Shown one piece after another: positions 59,428 through 64,000 of a DNA stretch of 64,000 bases. Where the stretch lies: contig OZ037771.1 of assembly GCA_964035545.1 (NCBI GenBank), forward strand, positions 11,043,980-11,107,979, read 5' to 3'. The stretch is from Bugula neritina (lineage: Eukaryota; Bryozoa; Gymnolaemata; Cheilostomatida; Bugulidae). How positions within the stretch are numbered: position 1 is the stretch's first letter; every line of letters begins with the position of its first letter. The notes beneath the pieces are model-generated. The model was not told the DNA's origin. It saw only the letters and a program-made list of their open reading frames with translations, and did no database searches. Both the position numbers and the translations under genes were made by a program.

Positions 59428-62400
59428 ATGAGCACAGAAGGAAGCAATAACTTGATTAGTGAGGATGCCTCAAAGCTACCCTCTACTTCTGATTCTGCTT
59501 CAACTTCAAGGTAAATAACTTTTTATAAAAATTTTGTTGCTTATTTCAATATTTATGCTTACTGCAGTTTGAATTTTCCTGTTGTTACAGTGGGTTAATG
59601 ACAAATGTAATCTCGGCTACTTTGATTTTGCTGTTTTACATTTTATTAATTCAATTGATTTAAATACAGTCAGTAAAATGTTTCTATGATCAAAACTTTG
59701 TTTTTTTGCCGGCATGTTTTAAATCTTGTTCAAACTGTATCTAACTTCCATGCATTGTCATATTTGAATTTGAATATTTCTACTTAAAATTTCAGAAAAT
59801 TTGGAAATGTTTAAACCTTGCCACTCAAACATGTGAGTGATTGAAATTCATGTATATTATATATTAGGATTTAATATTTCAAATGTGGAATGATGACTAA
59901 TATTATCAATAAATAATAATTTAACCATAATAATTAAAATATCTGTTACTATATTTTTTTATAGCTTTACAATTATTATAACAGTTATATAATCAAATGA
60001 GTTATGTTTGCTATTGTTTTTTTGCCTTACCACATTAAATGTTCATGCAATATTAGCAAATTATAAATATAAGCTTACAGATTGCTGTATCAATTAAAAC
60101 TAGAGTAGTGCAGTTTGATATATATTGTAAAGTGCATATTAATAATAACTACAAGTAATTAATAAAGAAAAATAAAATATAGCCTTATTTTATTTAACTA
60201 CATAGTCAGAATTATTTGTAAAACCTTTCAATGCTAACACACTAATAGTTTCATATTTTGTATATAATTGTAAGAGATCACACACATGGCAGCATTCCTT
60301 ATATACCTAGTTAAACTTAATCTACCTAATAATATGGTGGTAATTTTACCTAATTTAGTACAAACTGGTAAAAGATAAGGCAAAATTTTTTTGCTCAAAG
60401 GTTTATAAAATGTTAAATAGTAAATAAAATAACACTGTGATTGTTCTTGTTGTGTAGGCCTATATGTATTGCTTATTATTAACTTTGACTTTTCATGCCC
60501 GGGTCCGAGATACGAAACAGACTAAAAGTATGCTGTGCATCGGTATTACTTATATGCTCCTATAATACAAAGTTTTGCAGAAATATATACTGTTGTATAT
60601 ACAGGTCACAAATTAACATAAGGTTATCTCTATTTTCAATTTTTACATTTACGCAACAAATTATATAACTTGGTGTTGATTGTCTTACACAAACTCCAAA
60701 TTGCAGTAAGCTCATTATGCCTACACATATTATATACCTACAATTACATTGGCAAAGAAAGCTGTATTTATAAATTCCCATTTATAGTAGAGTCTGATTA
60801 TAAAAGTCGAGAAATAGCTTCAAAGCTTCATTTCCTTTGTTCATTCATGCATAATTATATTAAAATATGGTGCTAAAAGAAAAGCTGCACTATGTTTTTA
60901 TAGTAAATTATTATTCAACTATAAGTAAATGTAATGCTGGTTAAAGCATTAATATGTTTACTTGCTTTTTCAAATATAAGTTGAATCAGCTATGATTGTT
61001 GCATATTTGTACGTATGCTTATTTGTTGCAAGAGCAAAGGAAACGTGTGCTGTTTTCTAATTAAAGTTTATATAAACATAATTCAAAAGACACTCACTTT
61101 CGTGAAAATATAACAATTATTTATTGTGTGCATTAAGCTATTGCCAGCTTGCTATATTTATGATATATATAGACTAATAGCTGTCTCATGCTTTCTTTAA
61201 CTTTCTTTAACAACAAAACCCATAGCTTCTAATTTTAATAAAGCAATCAGGTAAATTTATGTAAATTGATCTACATGTATAAAAATATATAAAATATGTA
61301 TTGTAGAGGTAATAAGATATTACATTGTAGGTCTAGAAATGATAAGGTAAATACAGTACGACTCATGTGTTATGCAGTTATAACTGATAGACTGTGATTA
61401 TGTAAAGCTGGACACAAATGTTAATACTATTATAAACATAAACTGTTTGAGCATTTCTCTTATGCATATTAGATAAAGAAAAGACAGATAAAAAAATTTA
61501 GGAGTTGTTGCCCCACATATTACACATTATTTAAACAGCTCTCAAACCTATACATTTTGTCTATCCTAATCAACAATATTTTAATCTCATTTTTATTTGC
61601 AAGTCATGAAAACTAAAAAATAGAGGAGTGATGTAGTATCTATTTATTCTTCAGCTGTGAAGTTAGATATCAAACATGAAAAATGCTAATGTCATTGAGA
61701 AAAAGGTGAAAAGCTTTTTTTTACAAAATATTAATTACAGGTTAAAAAAGGATATCAAGCCAACACTAGAGATCTAAATTGTATTTTTTTCTTCTGCAGT
61801 GTAGTGGCATCAAGCAGAACAGATGCTGAGTTTGAGCAAGAGATAAACGCTGACATCAAAAATTTTGGCAATTTTCTAGAAAATTCGACACGAGAGAAGT
61901 TATCAATGTATGACGAAGTGATACTCAGTCGATGGGTATAAACTTACTTGCTATCAATAAAATTATATAAATGTATATTGTATTTTCATACAGCTAGATG
62001 TTGAAGTTCCAGTGATTTTAAAGTCAGTAACTGTAGTGTTGGGTTAACCCAGAAGCCACTGTGGTGTCATTGGTTAACTCAACACTACATCTCACCCAGT
62101 TCTCTGAATTTCACTGACCTCTCTACTACTCCTACCTTAACCTCTAAACTCCCACTGAGGATTACTACTACATTTCAATAAAGGGCGAAATAGTTTGTAA
62201 AATAATTACTCCCACTGGGATTTGAACCACAGACCTCCAGTTTGCAAGTAAAATAATTACCCCCACTGGGATTTGAACCACAAACCTCCAGCTTGCAAGC
62301 AGGTGCTTTAACCAATTACACCACAGGGGCTGCTCAACACTACAGTATGAGAAAAATAAAATGTGTTAATGAATTACATTATTTTAGCTCTTTCAACTAA

Positions 62401-63115
62401 TCACAATGTCATATCAGTTGCATTTTGTCATCACAGTAAGTAGACACACACAAACCTCTGCCACAACTGTTTTTATTGCATAAACATTTTTGCATACATT
62501 GTTGATTAGTAAACTAATTTTTTGTAAAACTACCTTTATGATAGAGCCAACAGTTTTAATAGCAGTTACCTTGTTCTACAAATAAGTTGAATTATTAGGT
62601 TTCAAAATTCATTTGGCTTTGTTGTCTTTAATTGGTTGGTTTTAGATTTATAGGCTAATTTCTGACTTTTAGGTATCGGATGGTGAGAGAAGGGCAAATA
62701 TTTTATATAAAATTGAAAAGTTTCTTCAAGAAAAACACTTTACAGTGCCCTATAAGCTTTTCAATGACCCAATACATGGAAGTATCAAAGTGCATCCTGT
62801 AGCTCAGAAAATTATTGACACTCCACAGTTCCAGCGACTACGCCACATAAAACAGGTCTGGTTTAACATGTTATTTTTATAATATTATTATTTCACTGTT
62901 GCGAGCTAAAAACTGATATTATATAGGCTTTGGTTATCTTAAATGTTTGTTTTACTATGTAGTTGGCATCATTGAACCATGTGTACCCCGGAGCTAATGG
63001 CACCAGGTTTGACCATAGTCTGGGGGTGTACCACTTAGCTGGGAAACTTGTGAAATCTTTGAAAGAGAATCAACCTGAACTTGGTCTGACAAAAGTGGAT
63101 TGTCTTTGTGTAGAG
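59428..63115 (+). CDS. SAMHD1-like gene 2, first four coding exons (partial)
   Basis: A second HD-domain dNTPase gene, in the same orientation as gene 1. Exons: 59428-59510, 61800-61935, 62673-62855 and 62963-63115, all in phase, giving 185 residues before the window's (TA)n array. Residues 74-134 and 135-185 match gene 1 closely: [30 protein letters not shown] and [16 protein letters not shown] with the metal ligand H152. The first 73 residues are unlike gene 1: a Ser/Thr-rich start ([19 protein letters not shown]) and an acidic second exon; no SAM domain is visible. The HD pair and later exons would lie beyond 63115. They are not in the window, so whether the gene is complete cannot be told. 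Confidence 0.85.
61676..61777 (+). pseudogene. Dead copy of the gene 1 first coding exon inside gene 2
   Basis: TATCAAACATGAAAAATGCTAATG aligns with TATCAAACATGGCAAATGCTGAAG at 15692 of gene 1, and the similarity continues to AAAAAGGATATCAAGCCAACACTAGAGA. The frame from ATG 61676 ends at TAA 61775 after 33 codons, short of any donor, so it cannot serve as an internal exon. It lies 22 bp before the functional second exon of gene 2. Confidence 0.75.
62197..62298 (-). repeat. 51-bp tandem repeat of a tRNA 3' half
   Basis: Units 62197-62247 and 62248-62298 differ at three or four positions. Each contains, on the minus strand, the T-arm-like GGTTCAAATCCC and the anticodon-side TTGCAA. Confidence 0.85.
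62259..62330 (-). tRNA. tRNA-like sequence (Ala-UGC-like), SINE head rather than a gene
   Basis: On the minus strand, 72 nt run from GCCCCTG to GGGGGT with wobble-rich acceptor pairing, a D-arm GTGTAATTGGTTAAAGCAC, an anticodon region CCTGCTTGCAAGCTGG (mismatch in the stem and one base short in the loop, TGC anticodon-like), and a T-arm TGTGGTTCAAATCCCA. The irregular anticodon arm and setting within a repeat argue against a functional tRNA. Confidence 0.5.
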
Positions 63116-63253
63116 GTAAAACTTCATTATAGGTCACGGTACTTTATTTAGTGTACACTGTTTTGGGAAAAAATCCATGTTCATTAGAAGCTAAATTGTG
63201 AATACAGCTAAAAACTGGAGATCTTTAGTGTGTACTGAATTAAGTAAACTCAC

Positions 63254-64000
<747 letters not shown>

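Larger units (their letters stand above)
62030..62346. mobile_element. tRNA-derived SINE-like element with 12-bp inverted ends
   Basis: Bounded by ACTGTAGTGTTG (62030-62041) and its exact complement CAACACTACAGT (62335-62346). The right part carries a tRNA-like sequence on the minus strand, and the left part carries a second box-A-like stretch (CACTGTGGTGTCATTGGTTAAC, near 62057) on the plus strand, so two tRNA-like heads face each other. It sits in the second intron of SAMHD1-like gene 2. Confidence 0.65.

Noticed and set aside
62259-62330. A functional tRNA-Ala gene
   Set aside because: The anticodon arm is mismatched and short by one loop base, and the sequence is embedded in a tandem and inverted repeat, so a SINE head is the better reading.

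Overview
The window looks like nuclear DNA of an AT-rich metazoan, most likely an aquatic invertebrate. The evidence is split genes with GT-AG introns of 100-2,300 bp, long (TA)n arrays, and a mix of Penelope-like, Gypsy and R2/R4-like retroelements, tRNA-derived and foldback elements. No sequence diagnostic of a species was recognised. Real coding content is low; most of the window is intron, intergenic DNA and repeats.

Layout. 1-4540: AT-rich, no gene seen, one perfect 22-bp-stem hairpin at 1498-1550. 4541-9177: decayed Gypsy LTR retrotransposon with a full 5' LTR and a 3' LTR truncated at its start. 9178-15680: upstream region of the first gene, with a TATA box and possible leader exon near 9.95 kb, a nested palindrome (11485-11951) and a TIR-bounded DNA-transposon remnant (12326-13620). 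15700-22218: an apparently complete SAMHD1-like dNTP triphosphohydrolase gene, 11 coding exons, about 550 residues, HD and allosteric residues conserved, no SAM domain, and one intron that appears to end in TG rather than AG. 22363-27433: a young Penelope-like insertion between two (TA)n arrays, made of a full 717-residue RT/GIY-YIG unit, an upstream partial tandem copy (pseudo-LTR) and an inverted truncated copy. Each of the three carries a hammerhead-ribozyme-like core. 28574-34743: two tandem copies of a 3.09-kb unit, with a diverged third copy at about 55944-58060. 34744-42540: no gene seen; one foldback element. 42560-45481: decayed R2/R4-like LINE. 45482-50390: unusually long cryptically simple sequence. 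50394-51797: possible small three-exon gene overlapping a polypyrimidine tract. 59428-63115: first four coding exons of a second SAMHD1-like gene with different N-terminal exons, followed by a (TA)n array and a broken Penelope-like fragment running off the window end.

The two SAMHD1-like genes lie in the same orientation 44 kb apart and share strongly similar second and third catalytic-core exons plus similar non-coding sequence upstream, so the locus is a local duplication later split by mobile elements. SAMHD1 enzymes lower dNTP pools and restrict reverse transcription in vertebrates, so active retroelements next to this pair are a notable juxtaposition, though no functional link can be shown from sequence. 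All splice models are by eye.
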